A DNA stretch of 64,000 bases from Bugula neritina (GCA_964035545.1 OZ037768.1:6191241-6255240), one strand, 5' to 3'; counted from the first letter of the stretch, positions 50,417-64,000 are shown. The notes: generated by a model not told the origin, from the letters alone. Numbers and translations: made by a program.

Positions 50417-53400
50417 ATGGAAAGTCAAGGGCTGATTTCAGAGGTACAGCTATTTTACTTTAAAAATTTATTTCAATGTTTGTTTTTATTTTAACTTATG
50501 AAAGTATTGAAATTGACTTTCTGTAATATTTTAGATGCCTTCGTTTTTAGTTTTATCAACAGGTTGGAATGTCTCCTGTAGACTCTCAAATGGATTTCAA
50601 CTCCACAGTTTAAAGAATAGACACATGTTAAATATTAATAATGGACATGTTCTATTAATTAATTCATTCAATCACTTGACTTTAATTACTGAATTGTTAC
50701 ATTCTTGGCTGGTAACCAGGTCATTTCACTACTAGTCCATTTAATCTCATGGGTAGTTAAATAGTAATGCTATTATTAAAGCCTATAGTTTATGCCAATG
50801 TATAGACTGTGGTGGTAATATTGAACTTCACTTTATATGCCAAGCTTTCATTTTTGAGAATTTTGCTATATTAAAGTATTAAATTGAATAAACGGCAGGA
50901 TTTGTTGAGAATAGCAAGGATGCTGACTCTCTCATTTTCACTGTTCTTTAGATTCAGATGTGAGAAAAAAATCTTGATAATTTTTTTTCAGTAGTATCTC
51001 CTTGGACCATTTAAATATACCATTGTATTTGCAGACGTCTAGCTATTTAGTTATTTTCTATGTTTAATTCGTTTTTATGTAGCCGTAGTTTTTCTCACCT
51101 GATTGTTTGAAATTGGTTTGATCAATAAATATTTCATTGGCATGGCTTGTGTACCTAATTACATGTCAATTTAAATCGTTTGATAGTACAATACCTAACG
51201 TCACTTACTATTGATTTCTCTAGACAAATTACACAAAATCTCTGACTCAGTTGATCAAATATTTCATTTGAAGTTGATATAATTTATAGCGATGATAAGC
51301 CTTCATCGATATGATCCCTAACCGCATAAATGTGCATAAATTGCAGGTGGATGGTAGATTGATGTTGAAGGCCTTTTGAATACTTGTATTATTATAACAG
51401 TTTATACTTATAGCTAATAAATACCATTCCAGTTGATAAAAACTACCTCAAGGGCAACTATCAGCACTTTGCTTGTAAAATTAAAGCTACTTCTTTTATT
51501 GCAGAAGCCTCAGGCCAAAATGTCTTTTATACCGACTTGGTCAGACGTAAAGCAAAAGGTTAAAGACTTTCCAGATAAAGCCAAGGAGAACATTTCTAAC
51601 TTTAGTTGCAAGAATTGTACCAGTAGATATTGCACGTCCAACACGATGATAGTCTTAGTGGTGTTTATTGCCATCTACATAGATAATATGTTAACCACAA
51701 CAGTAGGTCAGTATGCCCATACCATATTTAATACAGTTTAATGTATGATTTTACTCACCTTTTCTGTATTTACTCCTCCCAAAAGTCATAAAAATATATA
51801 AAACAAAGATTTGGGGGTTTCACATCCTATCAAGTATAAAGTATAAGTTCTAAAATAAAGTTGCAGCTCTTTTAGGTGACTGCATGTTGAATACTTACCA
51901 AGGTTATTTAGCATAAATTTAGATGCATTTCCTGCATGTTAAACAGCACATGCTGGTTTTCATACTTGTTTTTGCACCCACGATTTAAATTAAAAAATAA
52001 CTCAAAGTTAATATAGAAATCAACTTAGTACTTGTGTATTCCTTTAAAACATCTTCAACCTACATGTATACCTACAAAGTTAAATTTATACTTCAAGTGT
52101 GTGATTGGTATTTACTAGAGTCCTAATTTTAGTATAGGATATAATTATAATACTGAAACCATCATTCTAAATGAAACATTTGCATAGCAAAATATTGCCA
52201 ACATCCATCTACAAATAAATTAGTGAATAAAATTATACTTTCAAAATTATTTAAAATAGCATGCTGATGATGGAGTATGTAGTGTTGAGTTTACGCAGCA
52301 ACCCCTGTGGTGTAATTGGTTAGGGCGCCTGTTTGTAAGCTGGAGGTCTGTGGTTCGAATCCCAGTGGAGGCATTTATTTTTCAGAGTATGAACCCACCA
52401 TTAACATGGTATTTTCTTCATCGATGAATATAATAATCATGCTGTCATGCCATAAATATTGACTAAACTGCAAATAACTATTTTGACAGTTCCGGTCATA
52501 CCAAATTACCTTTTCCAAAAGGAGCATCCCGATGACTACAGACGGTTGAAAGGGGATTTAGATACTCCAGGCTCTATACAGATCTGTGGAGAGATACAGG
52601 AAAATATTACACAGAAGCCGTATCAACCAACAGATCATGAAACTGCCTTGATTGAAAATATCCGTAAGAATTAATTCAATCTAAACTAGAAAAAGTTTAG
52701 CTGTATTGTCAGTTTATGTATGTATTTGGACTTTTGCAACAAAATTTGAAAAACCGTCATTGATAATTGCACGTGTTAATGTTCCCATGCTTATTCTGGT
52801 AAGTCTGAATGCCTTAAAAGGGTATTTCTAATTGAAGTGAAATGCTTTTAGATTGACTGTGAAAAAAGATTATGAAAGATTTGCACATGTTATTCATGAT
52901 TACTATAAAAACTTCAATGAGACCTACAAGTTTCAACTTGCTAGTTGCAAGCTGAAAGCATAAAAAATGCATGGTCATACCTCTGACTTATTTATTAACC
53001 TGGCTGAGCAAATTATAAATTCTATGGCTCATTAGCCCTCTGGTGACTTGGTGCAGTCGAGTTGAAAGAATAATTAAGTATTCACCATCTTCTACTGTAT
53101 AACGGTTTTGTAGTTGTTGTACAGATTTGTATACTTATTGCATAAGCAAGAAAATGTATTTTCCTAGAAATCTCTTAGGTCTAAGTAAGATATGTGTTAA
53201 TATGCAAATATAAATTCTAGCTGTATTGGAAAAGCTGTAGATACACTGCTTAGCGTTGATGGCTATTGAAATAAGCATCCCTCGCACTCTTGGCTTTATT
53301 CTTAAGATCTGCACCCACATAGCCTTATACTAATGCATACCCTATGACCATGATATTTTTTAATTTAGCGCACAAGAATGTCCAAATGCTACTACGCAAT

Positions 53401-56400
53401 ATAACCCAACACAAAAATTGCTCCTCTAAAGAAATATCGCCAGAAGATATGAAGCAACTGGCAGATGAAAAGCTGAAGCAGCAAAGTACTAGAGTTGGCC
53501 TGTTGTTTGCTTCAAAGTCAACTGTTCAGCTTTTGGTGAATCCATTTGTTGGCTATCTAACTAATCGGTAGGTAATAGCATTAGCATAGCTTTTTATTCT
53601 GACGTGATACAAGTTATTTTCATTTTTTCAGCAAGTATATATTTAATAATATACAATTTTATAATGCAAGAATTTAATCACAAGTAGCCTAGGCCAAAAC
53701 ATATGCATGTAGGCTATTATTCACCACAATGAGTAATATAATAATACAACCTACTGTATGTTGTGAAATCATAAATTGCTATATTAGAACAGGCATGATA
53801 TTCTATTATAGTTTATCTGTTTAAAGCTGATTTAATCTTTGAAGGTTTGCAGATATTATAGCTATTTGCAAATAAAACTTTGAGTTCAACATTTCCAAAC
53901 CCCTTAAGGCTTTAACAGCTGTTTTTACTGGTTTTTGCTCTGGTTATGACCGAAAGAGTTTCTCACTGATAACAGTGCTAGGTGTGTTTCAACACCTGTT
54001 GCTATAATTATACATAGCCTGTGATACACAGCAGACAAGTGTAGACTAATTTTTTATCCCGTACCTACTGTGAGTGGCTGTGTGGACATCTACGCAGCTA
54101 CTAAGGAAGAGTCTTACAGGATTTGTTAAGAAGTAATCCTGTCTCTAGACCTACCAGTGAAAGCTAAAAAAATTAATATAGTGAAAATGTGACAAAATTT
54201 ATGCAAAGGTGCAAAACATCTGCTTGCGACCTGTTCCTATAATATATATGTATTTCAATCATTTTGTATAGAATAGCTTTGCAATGTATAGCTAATGAAG
54301 TGGCCCATTAAGCTTTACAATATGCTAAAGATAGAGCTCCATTTTAATACTCCGGGCTGTTGTTTTTAGTGGATTTACTAGCAAAAAACAACATGCGTAA
54401 TGTTTATTAAGGAGATAAGGTTGTAGCAAGTAATGCGTTGTAGGTTCTAGTTATTCTCATATCAATATCAAAAATGAACGCAATTTATAGATCCTTTTAT
54501 TTCATACTTTACTAGTTCCTTCCTTTTTGGCTATCATTAGACATTTAGATGTTTGAGCAAAGTGTTTACCATTACAGCTTATTGTATATTATTATTGGAA
54601 ATATTGATTCAATCATTCAGAACTGAACAAAACACTTCTGCGTTCAACTTTTTATAGAATTTTATTTAAATAACCTTGCCTTTCAATAAAATAGAATATC
54701 TGCCCATCCACCCCCACTGTTGATTATGTTTACAAACAGCACGATTTGCTTTGGTCATGTTTACCAAGCTTAAAAGTTGATGGCCGTGAGATGTTAAAAG
54801 GCTTACCATTATTTAATTAAAGTAGACTTATTATCTGGACTTGTAATTGATTTAATCTCAAGATGTTAATTACAGTTGAAGAGTCGTCACTTGCTCAAGT
54901 AGCGTAACTTTGTGAAATCACGCTCAGATAAGAATTAATATGTAATGTTGCAGTCACCAACAGGCAGGCAGCCGCTGTGTATTCCTAATTACATACCATA
55001 TTATGTCATGAAATCTAATTAATGCATAATCTAGATGTTAAATCTAGTAGCTAAAATGCAGCTCTGCAACTTGACTGCATGTATGGTTTGTGTCAATGTA
55101 CAGCATTATACCGATTATTTGACAGATATTGCAAAACCGCTCGCCACACTTCAGTATCCCATTGTTTTTCTGCTAAAATGTTTAAATTGATTTTATTTAC
55201 TACACATCAAAAATTTCCAAAAGTAGAATTTTGTGGCCCATTTACAAGATTAAAATAGAATAAATTTCTGCATGCTGACCTTCAAAGAGCTCATTGCTGA
55301 CTCTGTTAAAGCTGGTCAGTATACTAATACTTGAATCATGGTCGTTTAGTACTCTATAGTTTGTTTCTAAGTAATTCCTAGATCAAATCCTTGTATACTC
55401 TCAACACTTGGCCAAGACTTATAATAATAACTATACTTTTCAAGTATATGCGATGTTATACTTTTATATATAACTTATTAGCAAGTTTAGCTTTTTCAAT
55501 TCTTTCAGCCGGATCTTACTGCTGAAATATGTATAAGAAAACATCAATATGAGACTGAGCAATATTGCAGTGTATACTCAAGCTTTATATGTAGATAGAT
55601 ATCAGCTTTACTAGTTGCAAGATATTAACATTGTGGCATCTCTTACAAGCTATAACGTTGAAAAGATGACAGGTATAAGGTGCATCAAAACCACGAGTTT
55701 AAGTATTGCAGCTAAAACTTTTTTAGTACAATTCAACTTTAACGATAACCATTTTAGGTGGGAATATAGTTGTAATACGTTGAAAATAATTATTGAAATA
55801 AAATATTCTAGATTGCAAAAAAGTTTGTGAAGAGTTTGCCCAGGCTTGATTTTCTGAAATTTTACAAGTCAGTTTGGCTTTTAGAAACATATGAGTTAAA
55901 AGCATTGCTGCACTTTTATTGTTCCTGGATGTAGTGATGTTGGTGCATCCCAGTTTTGCCCTAAATTAGTCATAACTAACAGTCCAAATATTGCCGGTGT
56001 ATAGGTTATATGTGGCAGATTATAAGAAGTTTGAGCTTTGCTCAGTTTTACTATAATGTATTACTTCGATGCCCATTCATACCCTGCATATAATATACAA
56101 CAATTATACATGCAGTCTGTTACTATTATCTTATTAATAAGCAATACTCTACAGCCATTATAATTCATAGACATTTTATGTGATTAATGCATAGGGTACA
56201 GTTTGTCAAATGTCAATAGACAACAGCTATCTCCTACCTACACTAAATGCTATGGAGTATGAACTAGTACCTGCTATAACCTGCCAGTAGTGACATCAGT
56301 TACTTTGTACTATCTTAATATTACTCAACATTAAGATATCTCAATAATTGATTATAGAGTATTTTTGACAAGAGAACACTATTCTAAATAATATCTTAAA

Positions 56401-59400
56401 TAATACCTCAGTAGCCCAATTTTAATGTTTACATTACGTACTCTAATACTTTATTACACCTAAACTTATGTAAGCCTTTAATAATTATAATGTGAAAAAA
56501 TAATTGCTCATTTCTTTAAATAATACACAAACCAGATGTAGCTTAACTTCCTCATAGGCATAGTATAGTATAGTATAGAAAACCACAGCTCAGTTATTTT
56601 GTATGACTTACTCAGGAGAAATTTTACAGCTGCCTGCTATTCAATATACATATTTGGGAAATGAAAATTAATTATAACTTAACCATTATTTGTATTTGTG
56701 TAAATAAACAAATTTTCCATACTGCTTTTGTGTTTACTTATAACTCTATAACTAATTACATGTATCTTTTATGAGTTACAAGTTTGTATTTTTTTGTCTG
56801 TCTGTGTGTCATCTCATGTGAATTTTCATTGTAGTCTTGGTTATTCTATACCCATGTTCTCTGGCTTTACTATCATCTTTGTATCTACTATAGGTAAGTC
56901 TTGTAACAGACCACCAGCATTAGTATAACACATAACCATATTATATGTCTATATAGCATAATTATAATGATGTGATTTGTGAATATTATTTACATGTATT
57001 TATGGTAATCAAGCATAAAAGATTGACTAGACTTTACATCTATACAAATTAACAAATGGATGTATTATACTGGACTCTGGTAATATTTCAGCTCCAGTGA
57101 TTTAAATTTAAACAGACAAATTTAGGCCCCTTGTTTTAGTGCTTAGCAGAAAATATCTGCATCTGCATGCATAAAGTTCTCAAAAATTTTCATGATGTTT
57201 ATAATATTTACTAAAGATTCTAGCAGAGCTGGTACAATTAAGAATAAGCCTTATGTATTATTAATCACGTTTTTTGTAAAATCAAACTGAAAGATGTAAA
57301 ATTTTGAAAATATGAAAATTTGAACATTTGCCAAGCATGAAATACCATTTAAGACTTTAAGGCATTGCAGAAGTTTTAGTAATTTTAGAACTATAAATTC
57401 ATATTCAGTATTTTGTCAGATTTTTGTGCTCTTTTACAGTGTTTGCTTTTGGGGAAAGCTATTGGGTGTGGTTATCTGCCAGAGCGGTGCAAGGGGCTGG
57501 ATCATCCTGTACCACTGTGTCTGGTATGGGGCTAATAGCAGACAGATATCAGGATGATGCTGAAAGGGGCAATGCTATGGCCATTGCACTCAGTGGTCTT
57601 GCTCTAGGTGTTTTGAGTAAGCTTTTTGAACTTTATACTCATGCTACGTTATTATACTTCCGTCACCCTGTAATGTAGGCTATATTATTGCCTACGTTAA
57701 CTCTATAGGGAGCAACTATACTCTGTTGCTTTTCCTAGCATTTCCCAAGCCTGTGATTTGATTTTGCAATAGCCATCGGTGATTTTAGCAAAGACATGCA
57801 ATCCCAAATGTTTGCGTATTATTTGGCTATTAACATCATTTGAGGTGGGATCTCACAGGAATTGAGGCCATATAACCAATACCTGAGTTTTTTTAGAGAG
57901 AGAAACAGGTGCAACTTTCAAAGTTGCCAGTCAGCCTACTCTTCATGCACAAGTGATGCTTTCTTCTAGACTCACATGAGTTTAGTTGGCAATTGACATA
58001 CCCCCTTCTTATGTAGTCTGGCATCATGCTTTTAGTATTGAACACCTTTGATGTTTTTTATAGTTGGGCCACCTTTCGGTGGAGTGTTTTATGAGTTTCT
58101 TGGAAAGTCTGCTCCATTTTTGTTCCTGGCTGCGCTGGCTCTTATCGATGGAGGTAATTAAGAAGTTGCTAAATATTTTTACAAATAATATTATGCTCAA
58201 TTGTATGGCATTATTTACAATAATCATATATTGTTCTTATATTCACATAAACATTTTACAGTAAATTAGCTTTAACAATAAATATTTTACTTTTATTTTA
58301 AGCCTTACAATTATATGTGATGAGACCTTCAAAGACACCAGAGTTGCAGGAAGGTGTCTCTATATTCCAGCTTCTCAAAGATCCATATATTCTGGTTGCA
58401 GCTGGTGAGTGGAACTCTACTGTGCAGTAGATCTCATCATTTTAATTACCAGTATGGTCAATGTTTTCTCTTCTTTATTAATCCATCAATTCAAACACTG
58501 AGTATGTCGTAAAATATGCATTTACATTTTACAAGTATGACAACCATGGTCATGCGTAATCTTTATTTTTTTCAAATTTAGGGTGTAACAAGTTATTTAA
58601 GTATTCATACTCTTCATATCTTGTAGCATTTGTCAATTCCATGAAATAGCTGAATGTCTACACTATATACTACAGGTGCTATCACATTTTCAAACATGGG
58701 TATTGGAATGCTGGAGCCTACACTACCTACGTTCATGTTTGAGACTATGCATTCAGAAAAGTGGGAGCAGGGCATAGCCTTCCTTCCTGCAAGTATCTCC
58801 TACATGTTGGGTACCATAATATTCGGGCCTCTCTCTCTGTACATGGGCCGGTAAGGATCACAGTACAGCCTTCATTATATTTTTTAGTTTCAACAGTATA
58901 ACATACTATATTTACTGAGTTGGATCTCTCTTCCATTAAAAAAAACTCTTAAACTTTTATCATTTTGTTTGCTGTTTCAATTTAGACTTGAAGAAATTTG
59001 CTGAATTGGTTGAACATAGCTACTCGAAGCCTAAGATTTTTCCTGAGTAGGCTAGTATGTAATTTTCTAAGGGCATGTAGCTATTACTCCATAGTGTACT
59101 GTTGTAGTGAATGTTGGCAATAATGTTGCAGGTGGTTGGCTTCTATGATTGGCTTGTTAGCAATTGGCTTAGCTCTTTTTGTGGTAAGTAAGTTTAATGG
59201 TGGTGAACTTTTAACATCCCTGCAAAGTTTTAAAATATTTGACTTTTCCAGCTTCACCCATAGCATCCATACTCTGCTGATTTTATTTTTAAGCTTTTGG
59301 TCCAGCTTTAAGCTGATTACTTCTTATTGATGCCATTAACGTGAGACTTGTGTGCCTTCAGAGATACAAATTGTCTACTTAGTACATTTGTACTAATATT

Positions 59401-62072
59401 TATATGGGTTCACAAATTATCATAGGTTAACTTTAGATATAAGCCATTTACTGCTGAAAGCACACAGGCAGTTGTTGGAAGAATTTTAGTAAGTCTATAA
59501 GCAAAGCAAAATTTAATAAAAGATATATAAAAAAGATAAAACTAATTGCTGATGCTATTATATCCTATAAAGTGAAATTTTTACCATCTATATTATGTTT
59601 ACCATATATACTATGTTTACCATATATATTATGTTTACCATGTATACTATGTTTACCATATATATTATGTTTACCATATATATTATGTTTACTATAATTA
59701 TATATTATTATGTTTACTATATACATATATATATACTATTTTTACCATATATGCCATGTTTACCATATGTTTACCACATGTTTACCATGTTTGTTCAGGT
59801 TACTTGGCGTTTATTTACAACTCCATTGACTTGTTTAGATCTGCTTGTCAATTAATCCATTTAAATTAATATCTAGATTCCCTTCAGCACCAGCATCAAC
59901 CATCTGATTGCTCCTAACATGCTGCTTGGACTGGCGATTGGCATGGTTGACTCATCAATGATGCCAACTATGGGATACTTAGTTGACCTGAGGCATATTT
60001 CAGTATATGGTGCTGTATATGCTATTGCAGATATTGCCTTCTGCGTCGGGTTTGCTGTTGGTATGTTTTTCAATAAGTAATATTATTACTGCTATATTAA
60101 TGTTTGTTAGCTTTCATTGTCACTGTTCCGCAACTACTATTGTAAATACTTCGTATTATGTGTATAGTTACAGACTTACAGTTATAATATGGATACTGCT
60201 TGCTAGTTTCTTAATATAATGAAGTAATTGTGTTCAATAATTCTTCTGATTCGAAGCCAATAATAACTTGGAGTCATTACCTTTTAACATAATTTGTCTA
60301 GAGTAAGGGGTGATGTGTTAATTTATAATAATTGAAAAGATGTAGCAATACTTATGGGCATTTTCTTAATGAATATCAATACAAGACAATATATAACATT
60401 AGTGCGAGTGGCTAATTTGGAACATCTGCTAAAGTTTGTAGAAATCAAATGATGAACACACCCCAACTATTTAACTTTTTCATAACAATTCAACAATAAT
60501 GTAAACTGGCTAAAACCCAGCTAAAATTGCCACAGAACGTATAACAGCAGAGCATTTGTAATGTCTGAGCACTATGACAGTGCTTAATATGTTGAAACGT
60601 ATAAGTTACATGAGTATCTAATATTTTAACTTTATTGAGTAGATAACTTTCCAAAAGCAGTTTTTTAACTTACGCAGTATACGCGATGGGCATTTGACTC
60701 TAAAGTGTCATAATACTGAGTGGTGATATTGGGGCACCGACACTACTGATGTTTGAATAGACTGCAGCTATGATTCATATGTTATGAGCCATTAGAAGTT
60801 TTGGGAGGATTTTTCTTTTAGAAGTGTGTTTTTCTTTTAGGTCCTGCAATGGGTGGCATCATTCTTGAAGCTATAGGGTTTAAATGGATGTTATGGATTA
60901 TAGCAATTGTTAATGTTGCATATGCACCTTTACTTTTTTTTCTCCGGAATCCACCAGGAAATGAAAAGAAAATCGTAAGTTCATAGTTTATACTACATAG
61001 TTATCTTTTGCTGCTGTTAATATTAGCATTAAAATAAATACTGCTAGTGCTGCTGCTACACGTGTTAGCATGCTGCCTCTACTAGTTCTTAGCTTAATTA
61101 GTATTCATCACCCAACATCTAATTTTCACTATTACCAGGTACTCTACTGATCTCCAACCTCTAATATAAATGCAACTTCATTATTATCATTCCACCGAAA
61201 CTGCTATCATCCTAATATTTCTTACTATTCTGTGCCAAGCATAATACATCATGTAGCTATAATAATACAACACCTGAAGTGTTGCAATAAAATCTACCAC
61301 AAAATGTACATTAAAACTTTTGCTAAAAAAAACCACAAACTTTTAGTAAATCTGATGAAATTGATAAACTTGTAAAACAGTTTAACCAGCTTTAAATTTT
61401 ACAATGATCATCTTATTTTGTAACTGAAGCTGTATTTTATTAATTATTATATCTCTTGTAGCAACTTATTGTGTAAAGATTTTAACCATGCAGATAGGAT
61501 ATTTTTAAACAGCAGAAGTGCTCATATTTATATGTACTTGAGTATAGTAAAATATGCATGTAGGATAAAAGTATATTCTACACTACCTAGCTACAGCATT
61601 GAAGCCTTTCTAGTTGTATTTAGCATACGTCTCTGTACTGTCATAGTTCTAATGCATATCTTATTAAATAAACTTAAAATGTGTTTGCAGCTACTTCAGT
61701 CTTTTTGTCAAATACATTATATATCAAACATCACTTGTATTATCTGTTCATGTACATTTATATATTTAGGAGATTATAATGAACGACAAGTGCCCTATAA
61801 AGTATACAACATACAAGCAATCTCCAGCTGGTGATGAACGGGGAGATGTTATAGAAACCTACCCAATTCTGCCAACAGAATTAAGGATTGAAGAATATAA
61901 TGGTAATGGGGAGCAGACGACTCACTTTGCTAGGTTAGTCAGACGTTCCGTGACTCATAGAGATAGTGACGATGAGGAGGAGGGCCTTCAGAGTGATAGC
62001 AGTGAGACTGGTGGAGCGGACGACTCTCAATCTACTATCTCCTCTGACTCAGAACATGGCTCTGACAATTAG
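50417..62072 (+). CDS. Vesicular monoamine transporter-like protein (SLC18 family)
   Basis: Thirteen coding exons: 50417-50443, 51505-51706, 52490-52663, 53369-53567, 56835-56893, 57440-57616, 58064-58153, 58303-58404, 58676-58850, 59132-59183, 59877-60060, 60841-60974 and 61770-62072 (625 aa). A 12-TM major-facilitator proton/amine antiporter that loads monoamines into synaptic and secretory vesicles. TM1 has [15 protein letters not shown] (Asp69). A long luminal loop follows, with three N-glycosylation sequons (NIT, NIT, NCS). Then come [20 protein letters not shown] (Lys184) and [19 protein letters not shown]. Later segments are [39 protein letters not shown] (Asp444), [15 protein letters not shown] (Asp471) and [12 protein letters not shown]. 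Asp69, Lys184, Asp444 and Asp471 correspond to charged residues known to matter in mammalian VMAT2. The C-terminal tail is about 100 aa, acidic and Ser-rich. SLC18 membership is secure. VMAT is favoured over VAChT on the [12 protein letters not shown] and LVDLRH context. Confidence 0.93.
52301..52373 (+). mobile_element. tRNA-like sequence, probably SINE-derived
   Basis: Located in intron 2 of the transporter gene. It has A box TGGTGTAATTGG (52308-52319) and perfect B box GGTTCGAATCC (52352-52362), and ends in CCCAGTGGAGGCA. The acceptor stem has two mismatches and the anticodon stem hardly pairs. It resembles the SINE head at 10171-10101, so it is read as the same family and not as a working tRNA gene. 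Confidence 0.6.
53568..56834 (+). other. Intron 4 of the VMAT-like gene (largest intron)
   Basis: About 3.3 kb of AT-rich sequence. I see no exon or RNA gene inside it. The donor CG/GTAGGT and acceptor TTGTAG/TCTTGG keep the frame. Confidence 0.6.
59593..59795. repeat. 18-bp tandem repeat in intron 10 of the VMAT-like gene
   Basis: Units of TATGTTTACCATATATAY, about six in exact 18-bp register. They decay into irregular TTTACCATATGTTTACCA copies up to about 59795. The 18-bp period makes an open frame of MFTIYI repeats, which is not a gene. Confidence 0.85.
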
Positions 62073-63336
62073 CCAATGGGTGAACGGGATGAAGCAGTGC
62101 GTTCATTGGTTACTATTAATGTTAGCATTTTTAGATGTTAATTTATTGCATTCTTTATTGTAATCCTTTCTGTGGGCTTTAAACTAGGTTGACACTTTCA
62201 ACTCAATATTTGTTAGATGGCATCAAATTTGCTTGGTGTATTTCCATGTCTGTATTATACATAATTATTATATTACAATATACAAGTGACTGTAAAAACA
62301 ATTAGTTATTTAATTCATAATTAATTGTAAATTATTGTATAGTTTGAGCAATGAATTATGATTAGAATATTATCATAATACACCTGAGGTCTTACAACCA
62401 ACATACTTCGAGACTATGAAGGGGTATACTCCAATATTGATCAATTCAGGTGTAATGCTATGAACACTAACTTGTATAATAATTTATATGACTGTGACAT
62501 CAGTATATCTATTTGCTTTTAATACTCAAAGCACTTTATCTTTGTTATGCTTTTGTAGTATATATGCTGCTCAGTAAATTATTATATAATAATATATGTA
62601 ATATATTAGTAATATATTAATGTAGAGCAACCATCTTCACTTTAGTACAAATTAGTAAACATTACAATATTTCTAAAAACATAATAAGTTAATTAGCTGA
62701 TACCCTTCATGCAGTGGTAAATCATGGTGGCAACTAAGTTTAAGAAGAGTTGTAAAGGAGGAAAATTATATGCATTTCTAGTGCAGTCGAAATTCATATC
62801 GATGCAAGGATTCAAGGTCGTTCAAAGCCATGACAAGGATGAGTTTGCCAAAATTACAAAGTTATATACTCATATAGAAACTAAAATATTTTGCTCTGCT
62901 ATTGAGAGATGACACAGCCTGTCAAAAATTAAGTGGGCTGTAGTGTAAAAAGGTCATTTATGCATGGAATTTACAGTCATTAGTCATCAACCTTGGTTCA
63001 ACTATATGAATTTTAAATCTGTTCTTGATGAGTCAATAAAAATGATAGGCCTACCATAAATTATAATGTCGGAATACAAGCAGTTTGAGAGGTAATACGG
63101 CCATATACTAAATTCTAAAATCTAGATTATTCCAATGATCGAAGGTGTAGCGTTGTGATATTTCGGAATTGTCTTTTCGAATATTAACACTTTTTAATCA
63201 AGCGAGAGGTTACGTGAATAAACACGTGAAGCGGCCATTTCACTGCATTTAATTGTCCCTGAGGAAATTAGGGAAGTAAATGAATGAAGTTGCGCGCCAA
63301 AAGTGCCGCTAAAAAGTTTCCCTATACAGTGAAAAA
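62073..63336. other. 3' UTR of the VMAT-like gene and spacer to the next gene
   Basis: AT-rich. The first AATAAA seen on the plus strand is at 63035-63040. An open frame of 62 codons (62724-62912, starting MVATKFKKSCKGGK) has no recognised homologue. The last 150 bp is less AT-rich, with CGCGCC and GCCGC words typical of a 5' UTR. Confidence 0.5.
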
Positions 63337-63385
63337 ATGTCAACTGAAAAGCTTGTACAGATTCTAGAAAAAACTTTAGCTCCAG
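63337..63385 (+). CDS. First coding exon of a new gene, possibly importin subunit beta-1
   Basis: ATG followed by 16 codons (MSTEKLVQILEKTLAP), then a strong donor G/GTAAGG. The pattern LVQILEKTLAP resembles the N-terminus of importin beta-1 (KPNB1), whose next residue (Asp) could start with the leftover G. The rest of the gene is outside the window. I see no further exon to 64000. The start context (GTGAAAAAATGT) and the GC-richer leader support a real start. The identity is tentative because only 16 residues are available. Confidence 0.45.
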
Positions 63386-64000
63386 GTAAGGCAAGAAGTT
63401 AATTGGATTTAATGATTTGATCTCAATTTAAATTTTGAAATTCAACACTAACTGAACTCTAAGTCAACGTGAAAGTCTTAGTCTAAAAGCAACAGCAAGA
63501 CTAGCTCACCAAGTTAAACTCACACCGACAGTGACAATTGAAAATAAAATTGAATAACTTAATGTGAAGCTATGTGTAAACTTTCACTTCGACTTTGGTG
63601 AATAAAACCGAGTACTAACTACTACTAGTCAGACTCACGCTCAGCAGTTACTAGTTTATAGTTGGAGTTAGTGTTGCAGTGACTAATAAATATAATAATA
63701 GTTATAATATTAATATATACTTCTAGTTTATAATTATTATTTAGTAATTAATTATGAATAACTGTCAGCTCGCGTTGTGACTGAACTCATAATATTTTAA
63801 CCTGAAGCAAAGTTAAAAATAAATATTTGCATTCAAATTTGAAGTTTTCGGTTCAGATTGCTTTTTGTTGCACTAAATCTTATCAGTTTTAGTTTGCAAT
63901 GGCCTAGTAGAAAAGTACAAAACTTGTTGAAACTTTTGTAAAGCATTACTATATTAATTTTGTCATTTACAAAAGGGAGACCAAAACATGGGGAAATTCA
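63386..64000 (+). other. Start of intron 1 of the last gene
   Basis: AT-rich sequence with AACTCACACCGACAGTGACA-like cryptic repeats (63420-63680). No exon seen before the window ends. Confidence 0.4.

Noticed and set aside
52301-52373. tRNA-Thr (UGU) gene
   Set aside because: Acceptor stem has two mismatches and the anticodon stem fails to form; better explained as SINE-derived.
59595-59855. Open frame with MFTIYI repeats
   Set aside because: Produced by an 18-bp AT-rich tandem repeat in an intron.
62724-62912. 62-codon open frame starting MVATKFKKSCKGGK
   Set aside because: No recognised domain, no splice partners, and it lies in the likely 3' UTR of the transporter gene; kept only as a note.
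1-64000. CRISPR array, phage, plasmid or bacterial operon
   Set aside because: Introns in nearly every gene and animal-specific protein families show metazoan nuclear DNA; no spacer-repeat arrays are present. The tandem repeats found have no unique spacers.

Overview
Eukaryotic (animal) genomic DNA: AT-rich, with multi-exon genes, GT-AG introns of about 0.1 to 3.3 kb, long low-complexity spacers and tRNA-derived retroposon pieces. Two innexins together with clear orthologues of CEP76, AAMP, HGH1, ANKS6, C6orf62 and a vesicular monoamine transporter point to a protostome, most likely a spiralian/lophotrochozoan such as a mollusc, annelid or relative. The species cannot be named from sequence alone. 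Exon models were built by hand from splice sites, reading phase and remembered similarity to the human proteins. All phases close without frameshifts.

Layout. (1) <1-5290, minus: CEP76, 12 coding exons, last one cut by the window edge. (2) 7776-11443, plus: secreted PAN/apple plus fucolectin-type (F5/8C-like) protein, 5 exons, with a tRNA-derived SINE in its last intron. (3) 13503-17566, minus: AAMP, 10 exons. (4) 20229-22463, plus: HGH1, 4 exons, divergent from AAMP. (5) 25630-33541, plus: ANKS6, 17 exons, ankyrin repeats plus SAM. (6) 34717-37826, minus: innexin with 6 coding exons, convergent with ANKS6. (7) 40442-41620, minus: second innexin, coding region uninterrupted. (8) 43674-46307, minus: C6orf62 homologue, 5 exons. 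(9) 46308-50416: spacer with a decayed LINE reverse-transcriptase relic and a short piece resembling histidine acid phosphatase. (10) 50417-62072, plus: SLC18/VMAT-like transporter, 13 coding exons. (11) 63337-63385, plus: probable first coding exon of a new gene, possibly importin beta-1.

How they fit together: CEP76 and ANKS6 are centriole/cilium proteins. AAMP and HGH1 belong to families of dedicated chaperones for translation components (yeast Sqt1 for uL16, Hgh1 for eEF2) and are transcribed divergently here. The innexins form a local gap-junction gene pair. No operon-like system is visible. The most unusual item is an exact 7 x 26 bp tandem repeat that multiplies the 5' splice site of CEP76 exon 2.
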